Assembly (NCBI GenBank): GCA_030674185.1
Contig: JAPXFY010000015.1
Location: 25,971,043-26,035,042, forward strand
DNA length: 64,000 nucleotides
Origin: Monoplex corrugatus
Taxonomy: Eukaryota; Mollusca; Gastropoda; Littorinimorpha; Ranellidae
Direction: 5' to 3'
Below are positions 31,025 through 42,028 of this stretch, piece by piece; position 1 is the first letter of the stretch, and each line of letters begins with the position of its first letter. A model generated the notes under the pieces. The model did not search any database, was not told the origin of the DNA, and worked only from the letters and a program-made list of their open reading frames with translations. The translations under genes and the position numbers were made by a program.

Positions 31025-31219
31025 TTAACCCTTTGACTCCCGCACCCTGTCCACCAGCGTCCAGCATTGTCAACCAAGCTTGCAATGAAAAAACTGAACC
31101 ATTTGATTCTCTCACACTATCCGCTAGCTTCCAGCAGAAAGCTGGTGGATACGATAAGGAAGTCAAAGGGTTAAGTTTTCGCAGTAACGGTGGATAGGGC
31201 GCAGGAGTCAAAGGGTTAA
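31025..31219. mobile_element. TTAA palindromic element, complete
   Basis: 195 bases, TTAA at 31025-31028 and 31216-31219. Outer CCCTTTGACTCCCGCACCC and AGGAGTCAAAGGG; inner GAACCATTTGATTCTCTCAC and AAGGAAGTCAAAGGGTTAAG. It lies at a Y1/Y2 junction. Confidence 0.85.
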
Positions 31220-31712
31220 CTAGGGCCGCCAAATGTGAACTGCTAAGACACAGAGCATGTCATCTCAAAGTTACCACAAGATGTCTAACCCGTCTGAAAA
31301 GATGTGTTAGTTGTTTTGCTTCGTTATTGTCGGTGGGTTTGGTTTGGTTTGGTTTGGTTTGGTTCTGCTGGAAAAAGAAGACTGTTTGTATGGCTTAGTT
31401 AAAGATTGGCTTTCCCGTTTGACCTCTGTTTGATACTTGCTGGCCTTGATCACCACGAACGTTTTTCTTTTGAAGGTTCAATGCAGAAAAGGAGACTCTT
31501 TCCCCCTTTGGGGTTTTCCTGCCTGAAACAAGAATGTCGACAGTGAAGGAGAGAACAAAATGACAGCTGATACAAAGAAGCCAATCCTTTGCCGGCGTAT
31601 TGAACTCATCAGGGGGCAGGGGGGGGGGGGGGGGTTCCGGCTGAAATAGAATTGTGTTGCCGCACAAAAACGGTTTTCCCACTCTACTAACAAGTAATGT
31701 ACATGACCCTAC
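31220..31712 (+). repeat. Y unit 2
   Basis: Aligns block by block with Y3 and Y4: TCTCAAAGTTACCACA, (TTTGG)n at 31338-31363, TTCTGCTGGAAAAAGAAG, CTTGATCACCACGAACG, AAGGTTCAAT, GAATGTCGACAGTGAA, GCCAATCCTTTGCCGG, ACTCATCAGGGGGCAG (then poly-G at 31618-31634), GGTTTTCCCACTCTACTAAC. Confidence 0.7.
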
Positions 31713-31714
31713 TC

Positions 31715-31850
31715 TCTCCTCCTGTCATTAATAACACGGATGTCGGAGGTTCGACTCTCATGTGGGCCACTGATATTTTTTTTACAGCAGTATAGTAATA
31801 GAGCCGTGGACTCCAGATCTGATGTGTTTAGTTCAATCCCAGCCAACAAC
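31715..31850 (+). mobile_element. Possible tRNA-like SINE remnant
   Basis: Two B-box-like motifs (GGAGGTTCGACTCTC at 31745; TAGTTCAATCCCAG near 31832) and an A-like TATAGTAATAGAGCC at 31791. Weak, and no second copy seen. Confidence 0.3.
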
Positions 31851-32033
31851 AGAAACACTGGCCTCATCGCTGCCAATGACCCAATGATTTCGGATACGTC
31901 TCGATACGTCCCAGGTTCGAAACGTTCTAGGTTCGATGCGTCCCAGGTTCGATACTTCCCAAGTACAAAACGTCTCTTTTTTTGCATGCGTGTGTCCTGT
32001 GTTTCTATCGCGCGAGCGCGGCGGGTGTGTGCG

Positions 32034-32035
32034 TG

Positions 32036-32083
<48 letters not shown>

Positions 32084-32093
32084 GAGAGAGAGG

Positions 32094-32132
<39 letters not shown>
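32034..32132. repeat. (GT)n(AG)n inside TIR element
   Basis: (GT)n to about 32074, then (AG)n with GGAG interruptions. Confidence 0.96.
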
Positions 32133-32135
<3 letters not shown>

Positions 32136-32383
32136 CAGAAAGAATGTACATGTTCTTCATCCTTCAGCACCGACTATCTGCCGTGTAATGCCTGCCACCT
32201 ATGTTCCATTACAACGTTTCCCGAGTCTGTGTTCCCCTGGCTTCGCACCCAATGATATACCAACGCACGGAACTCCTTCACATTTCGCAGTCCGAAACTC
32301 GGCCTTGCTGCTTACATCGTTGAACCTCCTCTGATGTGTGTGCGTGTGTTTGATGTGCATGCGCGTACGCGCGGGCAGGTGGT

Positions 32384-32385
32384 GT

Positions 32386-32470
<85 letters not shown>
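32384..32470. repeat. (GT)n inside TIR element
   Basis: About 42 GT units, positional equivalent of the (AC)n at 20178. Confidence 0.97.
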
Positions 32471-32559
32471 CGCATTGAACCTGGTACGTATCGAGAAGTC
32501 CCCATCATTTCGGGGGCGTCAGCTTAGTGACATATAAAGTCCCGTTACCTCTTTTTATT

Positions 32560-32695
32560 TCAAGGTCTTTTAGGCGCCTTTAGATTGGCGCAGCCTCAAG
32601 GATTCTGCTAGATAATTCCAGGCAGATTTTGGTGGAATGCATATGGAAATATTAAGTGCGACGAATCCTTTAAGAATAAACGTTAAACTCCTGTC
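32560..32695 (+). repeat. Dispersed repeat Z, copy 2
   Basis: Contains GATTCTGCTAGATAATTCC, GGCAGATTTTGG, GCATATGGAAATATT and GCGACGAATCC, corresponding to Z copy 1. Again it lies immediately before a Y unit. Confidence 0.55.
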
Positions 32696-33184
32696 ATAAT
32701 GAAATATAACATGTGGGCTTCTGTCAACATCCCTTACCTTGTGACAATATGTTGCTGTTTTGTTTTGTTTGTTTGTTTGTTTGTTTGTTTGTTTTTCTTG
32801 TCGCAAATGTGTTTCCTTACTGGTTGGTTGGGTTCTACAGGGAAAAGACAAATTATTCATATTATTCACAGATCTTTTTTCCTGCCTATTTAACCCATGT
32901 TTATTCGCTACTTTTTTACTCGTTTCTCACGGACTTTTTCCCCCTTCCAAGGTTCAATAAAACAACACACAGTACCTTCCTTGCAGTTTTCCTGTCACAG
33001 TCAAGAATGTGAACAGAGAGCAGAAGAAGAAAACGACAACCCTCACAAAGAGGCCAATCCTGTGCACCGTATTGAGCTCGTCAGGGGGCAGGATATGGAT
33101 TGAAATAGTGGAGTGACGACACACACAAACGGGTTTCCCACCCTGTTAACAAAGAACGGGCATGACCATTTTTTGTCCACTCAT
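32696..33184 (+). repeat. Y unit 3
   Basis: ACATGTGGGCTTCTGTCAAC start, (TTTG)n at 32755-32793, GGTTCAATAAAACAAC, GAATGTGAACAGAGAGCAG, GCCAATCCTGTGCACCG, CTCGTCAGGGGGCAGG, GGTTTCCCACCCTGTTAAC, GGGCATGACC end. About 489 bp. Confidence 0.75.
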
Positions 33185-33296
33185 AAAATGTGGGCTTCTA
33201 TAAAGACATGGAGACGAAACAGAAGTTGCCACCTCAAAGGTATCACATTACTTATCACCCTAAACGGATATCTCGATTGTTTTTGTTTTGTTTTTG

Positions 33297-33327
<31 letters not shown>

Positions 33328-34300
33328 TTTGTTTTTGTTTTGTTTTTTACCTTGATAATATTGGTGGGTTTAGTTGTACTTGGTTGATTCTACTGGGCAA
33401 AAAAGATTGTTCATTTAGCATTATTAAAGATTTGCGACTGGTTGATAAGTTTAAATATCTGGGAACGGTCATCTCACCTGAAGGCAGATACACATCTGAA
33501 ATAGCCAGCTGAACCGGCCAAGCCAAAACAGCATTGAAGAAGATGAAAAGCGTTCTTACCAACAGATGCCTATCAATTAACATCAGGAAGAGAGTTTCTG
33601 TGTGTGATATAGAAAGGATACTGTTGTACGATTGTGAGGCGTGGACAGTCAACACGCAAAGTCAGAACAAAATTGAGGCAACTGAGATGTGGTTTTTAAG
33701 AAGAATGTTGAGAGCTCTTTGGACAGCAAAGAAAACAAACGAGATACTCTCGAAGGAGGCAGACACAAGAAGATCATTAAAAGAAAGAAGATTAGGAAAA
33801 GACAAGCAACAGCTATAGGACATTTTATGAGGAAAAAGAAATCGGAGCACCTGGTCGCAACCGGAAAGCTGGAGGAAAAGAGAACACCACGTAGACCCAG
33901 AAAATATTGGACGGACTTGCAGGGTGGCTGAGGACAGACAGGGTGGGAGATGTACCTGCAGCGACAAGGGATAGATTCGTGTGGAGGGCCATGATCACCA
34001 ACGGCATGCGGCAGGGCACATGATGATAGTGAAAGATTTGTTTTCCCATTCTCTTTGATACTTGTTCGCCTTGATCACCACGAATGTTTCTCTGAAGGTT
34101 CAATAAAGAAAAGGAAACATTTTGTTCCTCAATGTCGACAGTGAACAAAGGAAACAAATGACAACTGATACAAAGGAACCACCCCCTCAGCATGCACTGA
34201 ACTCATTACGGGGCGGCCCCGAGACTGACACTGTAGTGACGCCACAAACACGGGTTTTCCACTCTGCTAATTAAAGCTGGGCATGACTCCAGTCTGTTTA
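33185..34300 (+). repeat. Y unit 4, interrupted by RTE element
   Basis: Starts AAATGTGGGCTTCTATAAAG, has (TTTTG)n at 33284-33345 and is split at AAAGATTTG by 33435-34031. It resumes TTTTCCCATTCTCTTTGATA and ends near GGGCATGACTCC. About 500 bp without the insertion, so directly tandem with Y3. Confidence 0.75.
33435..34031 (+). mobile_element. RTE/BovB-like LINE, 5' truncated, with 9-bp target duplication
   Basis: Flanked by AAAGATTTG at 33426-33434 and 34032-34040. Coding remnants in order: LVDKFKYLGTVISPEGRYTS, KMKSVLTNRCLSINIRKRVS, LLYDCEAWTVNTQSQNKIEA, FLRRMLRALWTAKKTNEILS, KIRKRQATAIGHFMRKKKSE. Several stops and frame changes are present. Ends GCGGCAGGGCACATGATGAT. The paralogues at 865, 14240, 28290 and 55788 share this 3' end. 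Confidence 0.85.
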
Positions 34301-34324
34301 GTCGTCATTGTGAATCTAAATCAC

Positions 34325-34369
<45 letters not shown>

Positions 34370-34620
34370 CCCCCTTCCTTCTCTATCTCTCCCTCCCTCC
34401 TTTTCTTTCACACACAACCTTGATGACCAGCCAACAGATCTTACCTCATAATTCTAATTGAAATGTTAATGAAATGTTAATGCAATGCATCACGCCCACC
34501 ACGGGGGGGGGGGGGGGGGTGTCAAGCTAGAATCTGTGGTTTCAAACAGTGCCATCCTATTGGTTCCAAATCAAATTATTTATCACTGGCAGTCCTAAGT
34601 AAAAGAATTCAGACTTGTCT
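34301..34620. repeat. Simple repeats: poly-C, (CT)n, poly-G
   Basis: Poly-C 34324-34334, (CT)n 34335-34366, poly-G 34504-34519. The rest is unassigned. Confidence 0.85.
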
Positions 34621-36142
34621 CTTCCATTTGGTGATCTCTATTGTGGTGACATCTGCAAGAAGAGCAAGAATAATGAAAAATGTTTTTTGTTAACATTCTT
34701 CTATTTGGTACTGTTAGAGCTGTCTGCGTTTACAATAGCATTAGGGATAAGTGTAAGTACAATTAAAGATAAGTATGTGCTCTTTCTAATATTCTTGTTT
34801 AAACACTCCGCACACAACCGCACTGAAAAGCGGAGTACGCACACTTATACCACTGCCCAATGAGAGCCAAACAACTTGCATAAACATCCTTTATGGAAAC
34901 ATTGCTCAGAACGAAAACAAAAACTTCCTGTAATAATTTATATGAAAATATGAAAATACCCATCGATCCCCCCACCCCACCCCCACCCCCACCCCCCACA
35001 CACACAACAAACGGAGTATGATGGTCTGCATGGCGGATTTAAAGAAAGGCCGAACACCTGAAAACCTACTCATACGAACATACATTGGAGTTGCAGACTA
35101 AAAATGAAGGGACAGAACTCTTGAAAGGGCAGGAAGACAACTGAAATAAGAGTTCCGACGTCACTCACGAACGGTTTTCCCCCATCCTGTCATCGCCTTT
35201 GAGCCACAAAAGGTGGATTTGGGGGGACTTTTGGTCACAGAAGTTGGCGGCGTTTGTTTATTCTTTCACGTTCGCAAGTGTATGGCATTAACAGGGGGTG
35301 AATTTCATCCCGGTAATGTTGATAACTGTGGCAGCAGCAGCGCATTCAGATATAGTTTCCGGTGATTTTTACCCGCTAAAACCGCCGCTGATCACGTGGG
35401 CTGTAACGGTCTGGAGTTATGCCCCCACTGTTCAGCTCACTGAAACTGAAACCACAAAGAAGACGGGAGAATTCCTTCTCAAAAAAGTTTGTTTTAATAT
35501 ACCCAGCATGGCGTAACATTAAAATTAAAGAATTTTGCCACTATAATTGCCACGAAATTTAACTTCTTTGCATGTCAAAAGTAAGGCAAGAAAATAGCTT
35601 TCTTGCTTGGCATAGTTACAGGGGAAAAAAGTTTCGTTTCATATCAATCGGAGGTGTGCGGTGTGCACATGTGTGTGCGAGTGTGTAGGTGTGGGTGTGC
35701 TTATGCGCCTGTCCAAATCTCTTTCCAAAATGTGTCAGCAAGCGATCGTCTATCATTTCTTAACTTTTCACGACACACTAGTCACCGGGAGCCGGTGACG
35801 AAAAACTTCCCTCCAGACGCATCATATACCCTGTGTCGGTAAGGCGTCCGTTCTCTCAGACATACCGGCCACATAGTACAAGTCAAGTTTTGAAAAATGC
35901 TGGCACCTTTCTCTGTACAAATTATCGGGAACAACTACCAGTACTGTTAAGCTAAACGTTTTACTTAAGGGACAGAGTCTGTTTAGTTGGTGTAGCTTTA
36001 CACCTGATGCTGTGACTGATAACGACACAAAGTGACCACCTGACCAGGAAATTCCAATGCCATGTGTTCGGTAGGTCTGCACTATCTTCCTGGATAAATG
36101 GTCTGTTATGTACTAGGCGTGGGAATGTGCCTCTTCACAAGT
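34621..36142. other. Low-copy sequence; possible Y scrap
   Basis: C-rich CCCCACCCCACC block at 34970-34996. Positions 35090-35185 (GGGCAGGAAGACAACTGAAA...ACGGTTTTCCCCCATCCTG) weakly resemble the end of a Y unit. A 72-codon frame at 35298-35516 starts at GTG and has no recognisable domain. Confidence 0.35.
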
Positions 36143-36222
36143 ATGAGAGAGAGAAGAGAGAGAAAGGGGGAGAGAGAGAGAGAAAGGGGGAGAGAGAGAG
36201 AAAGAGAAAGAGAGAGAGAGAG
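36143..36222. repeat. (AG)n microsatellite
   Basis: AG blocks with AAGGGGG interruptions. Confidence 0.95.
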
Positions 36223-36740
36223 CAATAACACCGTGAGGCGCCACGGAAAAATCTGAAATAATCCCACCCTTTTGTGTATCAATGGGCTGGACGAGGGGCA
36301 AATAAAACAGGAGTAAATCCACGACGTTAAAAGTTGATTTGATGAACCTTTCAAAGAGCACAGCCATTACCCAGACCATCGGACTGACCATTTGAGGACT
36401 GACTATGCTCGAACGCACAAGGTGGGAGAATCTCAGGACTGGTTCAAGAACGGTAACTAATGGGTTGGGATAACCCATCAAAAATAACGCAATGATCCCA
36501 ACAGTAAATACACAACACCATCGCTTTATCAGATGCTTGTATGTGACCCTTTGTAGACATGGATGGTAATTACCGTCTTATCACAAATGGGATCTGGGTG
36601 GCGATAGTCTGGGAAAAGTTGGTCATAAATTGTCAGTGCTACCATAGTTAAACCACCAACTTTGGATTATATCTCCAGGCTGGAGGACGCTTAGTTAGTC
36701 TGGCTCCGCCACCGAGTGATTACTGTGTAACTAGAGGGCC
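36223..36740. other. Low-copy sequence
   Basis: No gene recognised. The frame at 36113-36481 (minus) is partly a simple-repeat translation. Confidence 0.35.
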
Positions 36741-36814
36741 TTCTTTTAATTTCTGTTCTTTTTTTTTGTTTTTTGATGTATATGTATATATGTATACTGT
36801 GTTCTTTTTTCTGT

Positions 36815-38050
36815 TCTTTTTGCTTTTTTTCCTTTCTTTTCTTCTTCTTCTCTTTTCTTTTCTGCTCTCTTCTCTTTTTTCTTTCTCTGCTTTTCTCTTA
36901 TTTTCTTTTTTCTTTTCTTTTCTCTTCTTTTCTTTTCTTTTCTCTACATTTCTCTTCTCACCTTTTCTTTCTCTTTTCTTTTCTCTCATTTTCTTTTCTT
37001 TTCTTCTATCTTCTGTTTTTGTCTTTTCTTTTCTTTTCTTTCCGCTTCTTCCCTTTTTTCTTTCCTTTCCTTCTCTTCTTTTCTTTTCTCTTCTTTTTTC
37101 TTTTCTTTTCTTCTCTATTCTGATCTTTTTTCTTTTTTCTTTTCTTCTCTCTTCTGGGTTTTTTTTCTGCTGTCTTTTCTTTTCTTTCCTCTTCTTTTCT
37201 TGTCTTTACTCTTCTTTTCTCTTATTTTCCTTTCTTTTCTTTCTCTTTTCGTTTCTTGTCTCTTTTTTTTTTTTCTCTTCTTTTCTTTTCTCCTTTTTTC
37301 TTATCTGTTCTCTTCCTTTCTTTTTTTTCTTTTCTTTTCTCTTTTTTCTTTTCTTTTTTCTTTTGTCTTCTTCTCTTTTCTCTTATTTTCTCTTTTCTTT
37401 TCATTTTTGTTCTGCTCTTTTCTTTTTTTTTCTTTTCTCTTCTTTTCTTTTCTTTTGTCTTTTCTCTTGTTTTCTTTTGTCTTTTCTCTTCTTTTCTTTT
37501 TCTCTTCTTTTCTTTTCTTTTCTCTTCTTTTCTTTTCTCTTCTTTTCTTTTCTTTTCTCTTCTTTTCTTTTCTCTTCTTTTCTTTTCTTTTCTCTTCTTT
37601 TCTTTTCTCTTCTTTTCTTTTCTCTTCTTTTCTTTTCTCTTCTTTTCTCTTCTTTTCTTTTGTCTTCTTTTCTCTTCTTTTCTTTTCTTTTCTTGTGTCT
37701 TTTCTCTTCTCTTCTTTTCTTTTCTCTTCTTTCCTCCTCTTTTCTTTTCTTCTTTCTTCTTCTTTTCCTTTCTTTTCTTTTCCTTTCTTTTCTTTTCTTT
37801 TCTTTTCTTGTCTTTTCTCTTCTTCTCTTCTTTTGTCTTCTTTTCTTTCCTCTCCTCCTATTTTCTTTCTTTTTTTTTCTTTCCTCTTCTTTTCCTTTCT
37901 TTTCTCTTCTTTTGTTTTCTTTTCTCTTCTTTTCTCTTCTTTTGTTTTTACTTCTTTTCTTTTCCTTTCTTTTCTTTTCTTTTCTTTTCTTTTCATTTCT
38001 TTTCTTTTCGGTTCTCTTCCTTTCTTTTCTCTTCGTTTTTCCCCTTTATT
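36815..38050. repeat. 1.2-kb homopyrimidine tract, (TTTTC)n-based
   Basis: Almost pure pyrimidine on the plus strand, built from TTTTC and TTTCTCTTC units. The most regular part, 37495-37700, shows a higher-order (TCTTCTTTTCTTTTC) pattern. Rare purines occur (for example G in TTTTGTCTTC). The absence of stops gives frames up to 456 codons of Phe/Ser/Leu that are not genes. Confidence 0.97.
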
Positions 38051-38799
38051 TTTCTTTTGTTTTCTGTTGTCAGTTAAATAAAAATTCTCTCTCCGGTGAA
38101 ACTAGAGAGAGAAAACTCAGAACTCGAGAATTTTAATGAATAAAAGCAGCAGCGTATATCATCAGTAAGACAATGACAAAATATCAACAATAATACATGT
38201 GTATATATGTAAATAAGAAACAAAGTAAAAACCAATATCGGAAAATGAAAAGAAATGGGTGTCGCCAAAGGCGTTTTTTACAATGTCTTTGGGTGGCGCT
38301 CACTGTGGCGACACGCTCTCCCCTGAGTTCTTTAAAGTGAACTCTGTTTTATGTATCAAATTTCTGTCGAGCCAATATGGGATAGCTTGTACTGACACTC
38401 GTTTTCTATTCATCTGGACATACGAGTCGTACAGTGGATTGCAGTATCGTTTGTTAATTATAGTATTGTCTATTTGACTGAACCACAGAAAGGATCAGAA
38501 ATCTGTTTAATGGCTTGTGTACAAACAAAACTGCCCTTGTGGGTGTGAACGATGCGTGAATGTCAGCGCAAGTGTTTGAGACACCATCCAACCTAGGTTA
38601 TGTAACTATACATGAAAAGAGCGTAGCAGCGGGTCTGCATTTTTTGTTTCGTTTTGAGTAATTAGATGGCGAAGACTTGCAAAAACAGGTGCCTCTCTAA
38701 CCGGGTTCGGAAAACAGAAAGAAAAAAGGGCATTGCACGACGCAAACAACATTTGCAGATAAATGGCACCACTATGAAGCCATCTAACAGACATATCAG
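38051..38799. other. Low-copy sequence
   Basis: No gene recognised. A 72-codon plus frame (38259-38477) shows no domain. Confidence 0.35.
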
Positions 38800-38802
38800 A
38801 CA

Positions 38803-38865
38803 TATACGATAACCCTGATATGGCTCTATGCAGTCGGCTGGGCTTCAAACAACAAAAACAGTAAT
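38803..38865 (+). mobile_element. S530 retroposon, 3' tip only
   Basis: CCCTGATATGGCTCTATGCA, GTCGGCTGGGCTTC, then AAACAACAAAAACAGTAA tail. It is flanked by CAGACATATACGATA (38797) and CAGACATATACGATG (38865), a candidate 14-base target duplication. Confidence 0.75.
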
Positions 38866-39732
38866 CAGACATATACGATGCAAACAAAAATTACAGTTGA
38901 ATGGCACCTCTATGAGGCCATGATGACAGACACATAAATACTGATACATACTTGGAATATACATGTTCCTGAGCCACAAGAAGATGGATAACTGAAGGAG
39001 TTGTGTGCCATGTAACGGCTTTTATTCTTCTCATGTACATCTGTCTTTACTTAGTATGATCTATTTCTAAGCTCATAAGATCTGTTTTCCACACATGCCC
39101 ACCGTTATTACTGTTACCATGTAATGTTTTACCCACGAAAAAGGTTTCATGTCGTGGGGGAACAACTTTCCATTTGTCAAAAGAGGGGAAAACTGAAGAC
39201 AACAAGTATCTTATGTATGACACAAATTTACGCATGGATTTATGTATGAAAGTAGGATTGTGTTGGAAGTATGACTTGCGTACATTTCATTATGTTAATA
39301 TATGATTGTTTTGTCGATAAATCTAAAAGATCTTGATGAAACAAATTTAGGAAAAAACGCGGGTGCAATGCCAGATTGTCGACCAGACACTGTATTCTCT
39401 ATGTCCTTACATCTTAGCGTGATCGTGTCACGAGTAGTCATAACTAAGTATTTCATAAAACCAAACAATATTTCAAACAATGTCTACTAAGTCTTCAGCA
39501 ACTGCGCGGAACAAAGAGAAAGACTTACAGAACAAAGAGACAGAGATCTAAAGTGGTTGGGACGAGGTGTACAGTTGGGTTGGGTAGTTTAGCAAAAGTA
39601 ATCGGAGAGTTGGGGCAACTATGTTATCTTCCTGTAAACCCGACACATAGGCGGGCCTGTTTGGTTTGGAGACACTCATATACATACACTTGTTTAGCAA
39701 AATAGTTATCTTGGAAGGCAACCAAAATTTCC
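38866..39732. other. Low-copy AT-rich sequence
   Basis: No gene or repeat recognised. Confidence 0.35.
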
Positions 39733-39779
39733 ATAATTTATACACGAGTGGTGATGGTGTGAGAGAGAGAGAGAGAGAG

Positions 39780-39862
<83 letters not shown>

Positions 39863-39880
39863 TGTGTGTGTGTGTGTGTG
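39733..39880. repeat. Duplicated leader plus (AG)n(TG)n
   Basis: ATAATTTATACACGAGTGGT precedes (AG)n 39761-39783 and (TG)n 39784-39880. The same leader recurs at 39946. Confidence 0.93.
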
Positions 39881-39945
39881 TTCGTTATTTCTTTTTACGT
39901 CTATTCACATATGTGCCTTTAGATGAAAGAAGGGCAAGTAAATGG

Positions 39946-39969
39946 ATAATTTATACACGAGTGCTGATG

Positions 39970-40050
<81 letters not shown>

Positions 40051-40071
40051 CGTCTGTCTGTCTGTCTGTCC

Positions 40072-40107
<36 letters not shown>

Positions 40108-40110
40108 GCG
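39946..40110. repeat. Duplicated leader plus (GT)n(CTGT)n
   Basis: ATAATTTATACACGAGTGCT, (GT)n 39973-40049, then tetranucleotide CTGT 40052-40108. Confidence 0.95.
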
Positions 40111-40309
40111 AGCGCGCGCATGTGTGCACGTGCGTAAGGGGGGAAGGCTGGAGTTCTGAGCTTCCAATGACTTCTTACGATTTTTAACTGGCAAAGGCAG
40201 AACATAACTCAGTTAACAATGGAGCCTCAGGGAATCTCTTTAAATTCTGTCTTCCGTATCTCCTTCACTTCTACACACTTTCTTCAAATGGGATATAAAA
40301 AAAATATAT

Positions 40310-40890
40310 ACTCTCCTAAAACTGCAACAAATGACACGTTAAGTCCCCAAACTCAACCGTTTTCTGTACACCTTCCATTCAGAAGAGGATAGGATTACGA
40401 ACAAGCCACATATCTTTAGCCAAAACGGCGTCAAGAACTGAAAAATATGATATCATAAAGAAATACACTGTTGACATTTGTAATCCTTATCAGAACAGTG
40501 CAAAGACCTTACGACAATGCAGGCTATTTTTGATCGGTAAAGTTACGCCCGTGCATTTGTATCAAGTTTAACCATTAAAGACCCACTTACAAACAGTTAG
40601 GACATAGTTCGCCGACTCCTATGAATAAAGAAGCAACAGATGAAAGGACTTTTATACAGATGTCTTGATAACGTCACTCGACACTTGGGATGCCCCTGAT
40701 TGCCAAAACTAACAGTCTCTTGCTTACGTGGTGGATCTGCTAACAGTTACCTCAAATTACAGGTGTCTCTGGTATCTGAAAATTAAACATGTCAACCTCA
40801 GGTACTGAGGAAGGTAATAGGTTGTCAACATCTTGGACTTTATTTTTTAATACTTCAACGGCAGACGTGTCAAACACTCTTTGGCGGCTA
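40310..40890 (+). repeat. Duplicated segment, copy A
   Basis: About 580 bases homologous to 43270-43850: AAACTGCAACAAATGACA, GTTACGCCCGTGCATT, AGAAGCAACAGATGAAAGGA, ATAACGTCACTC, GGTGGATCTGC, GCAGACGTGTCA. Only short indels separate the copies. No frame is shared. Confidence 0.8.
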
Positions 40891-40902
40891 TAATTATATT
40901 AC

Positions 40903-40951
<49 letters not shown>

Positions 40952-41125
40952 TACACATGCATACACACACGCACACACATACACGCGCACACACACACAT
41001 ACACATGCATACACACACGCACACACTACACACGCGCACACACAGACACACACACGCACACACAGACACACGCACGCACGCGCACACAAACACACACAGG
41101 CACGACACACACACACACACAGAGG
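40903..41125. repeat. (AC)n-rich compound microsatellite
   Basis: AC repeats with ATAC, GCAC and CAGACAC variants; ATACACATGCATACACACAC occurs twice (40948, 41001). Confidence 0.95.
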
Positions 41126-41641
41126 CAGGCGTGCAGAAAGGACAGACAGACAGATGGGCAGACACACAAACGGACAGACAGAGACAGTGAAAGAGACAGA
41201 AAGGCTGGGGGGGGGGGGGGGGACTACAATACAAGACTACTCTTCGAGATCTTCTTGTCTTTTTTCAACAACTATGATTACCTCTCCAACTGACACAAAA
41301 GTCAAGCTCGTAGATTCCATTTCCATCCTGACATAAACTTACCAGTAGCGGACCCAGACCTGGACCCTGCTTTACGCCACGGAGTACAACAAAATGACTG
41401 TGTAGTGCGTTGTTTGATAAGAACAGCTGTCAACAAGACAGACGTGACACAAACCGAAACACAAAGAGCAGAGGGAGGGCAGGAGCAAAACCATCCACCA
41501 TCATGAATTCATCAGCAGAGAAAGTCTGCACGTTTGACCAGTGTGTAACCCAAGCGATAGGTTCAACAAGTTTGCAACGGGTGGATCTGAAACGAGAGGC
41601 AAACCAAGGAAGACTTTGATTCATTCATTCATTATTACTGT
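41126..41641. other. Simple repeats then low-copy sequence
   Basis: GACA/CAGA repeats to about 41200, poly-G at 41207-41221, then unassigned sequence. Confidence 0.5.
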
Positions 41642-41879
41642 TTAACCCTTTGATTCCCGCACCCTATCTACTAACTGCAAAAACTTAACCCTTTGACTCC
41701 ATCAGCCTACTTACACCCACACCCACCCACCCACACACACACTCACGCGCGCGAGCGAGCGCAGGCACGCAACAAAAAACACACGCCCCACATACATACA
41801 CACGCACACACACGCACGTGCACACACACACGCACGCACACACACACACACACACGCACACACACACGTGACAGAGAAC

Positions 41880-41910
<31 letters not shown>

Positions 41911-41952
41911 GAGAGAGAGGGAAAGAGAGAGAGAGTGTGTGTGTGTGTGTGG

Positions 41953-42028
<76 letters not shown>

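Larger units (their letters stand above)
29590..31220 (+). repeat. Y unit 1 of a ~490-bp tandem array, interrupted
   Basis: First recognisable unit of the Y array. Its body is split by the CR1 insertion at 29920-30923, after which GGGGGCAG...CACTCTGCCAAC...GGGTATGACCCTATTCTC resumes. The TTAA element at 31025 terminates it. Confidence 0.6.
31892..32503 (-). mobile_element. TIR element with arrayed ends, copy 2 (inverted)
   Basis: Left array TCTCGATACGTCCCAGG... with three to four motif copies (31898-31960); right end ACCTGGTACGTATCGAGAAG (32480-32499). Core segments match copy 1 in reverse: TTCGCAGTCCGAAACTCGG at 32284, CATGTTCTTCATCCTTCAGC at 32148. Target duplication ATGATTTC (31884-31891) against ATCATTTC (32504-32511), one mismatch, again 8 bp. 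Confidence 0.75.

Noticed and set aside
29590..34300. LTR retrotransposon with Y units as LTRs
   Set aside because: Four units, no internal gag/pol between them, no TG...CA ends and no primer-binding site seen.
36766..38136. 456-codon plus-strand frame rich in Phe, Ser and Leu, looking like a multi-pass membrane protein
   Set aside because: It is the translation of the homopyrimidine tract, where stop codons cannot occur on the pyrimidine strand. Equally long frames exist in other phases.
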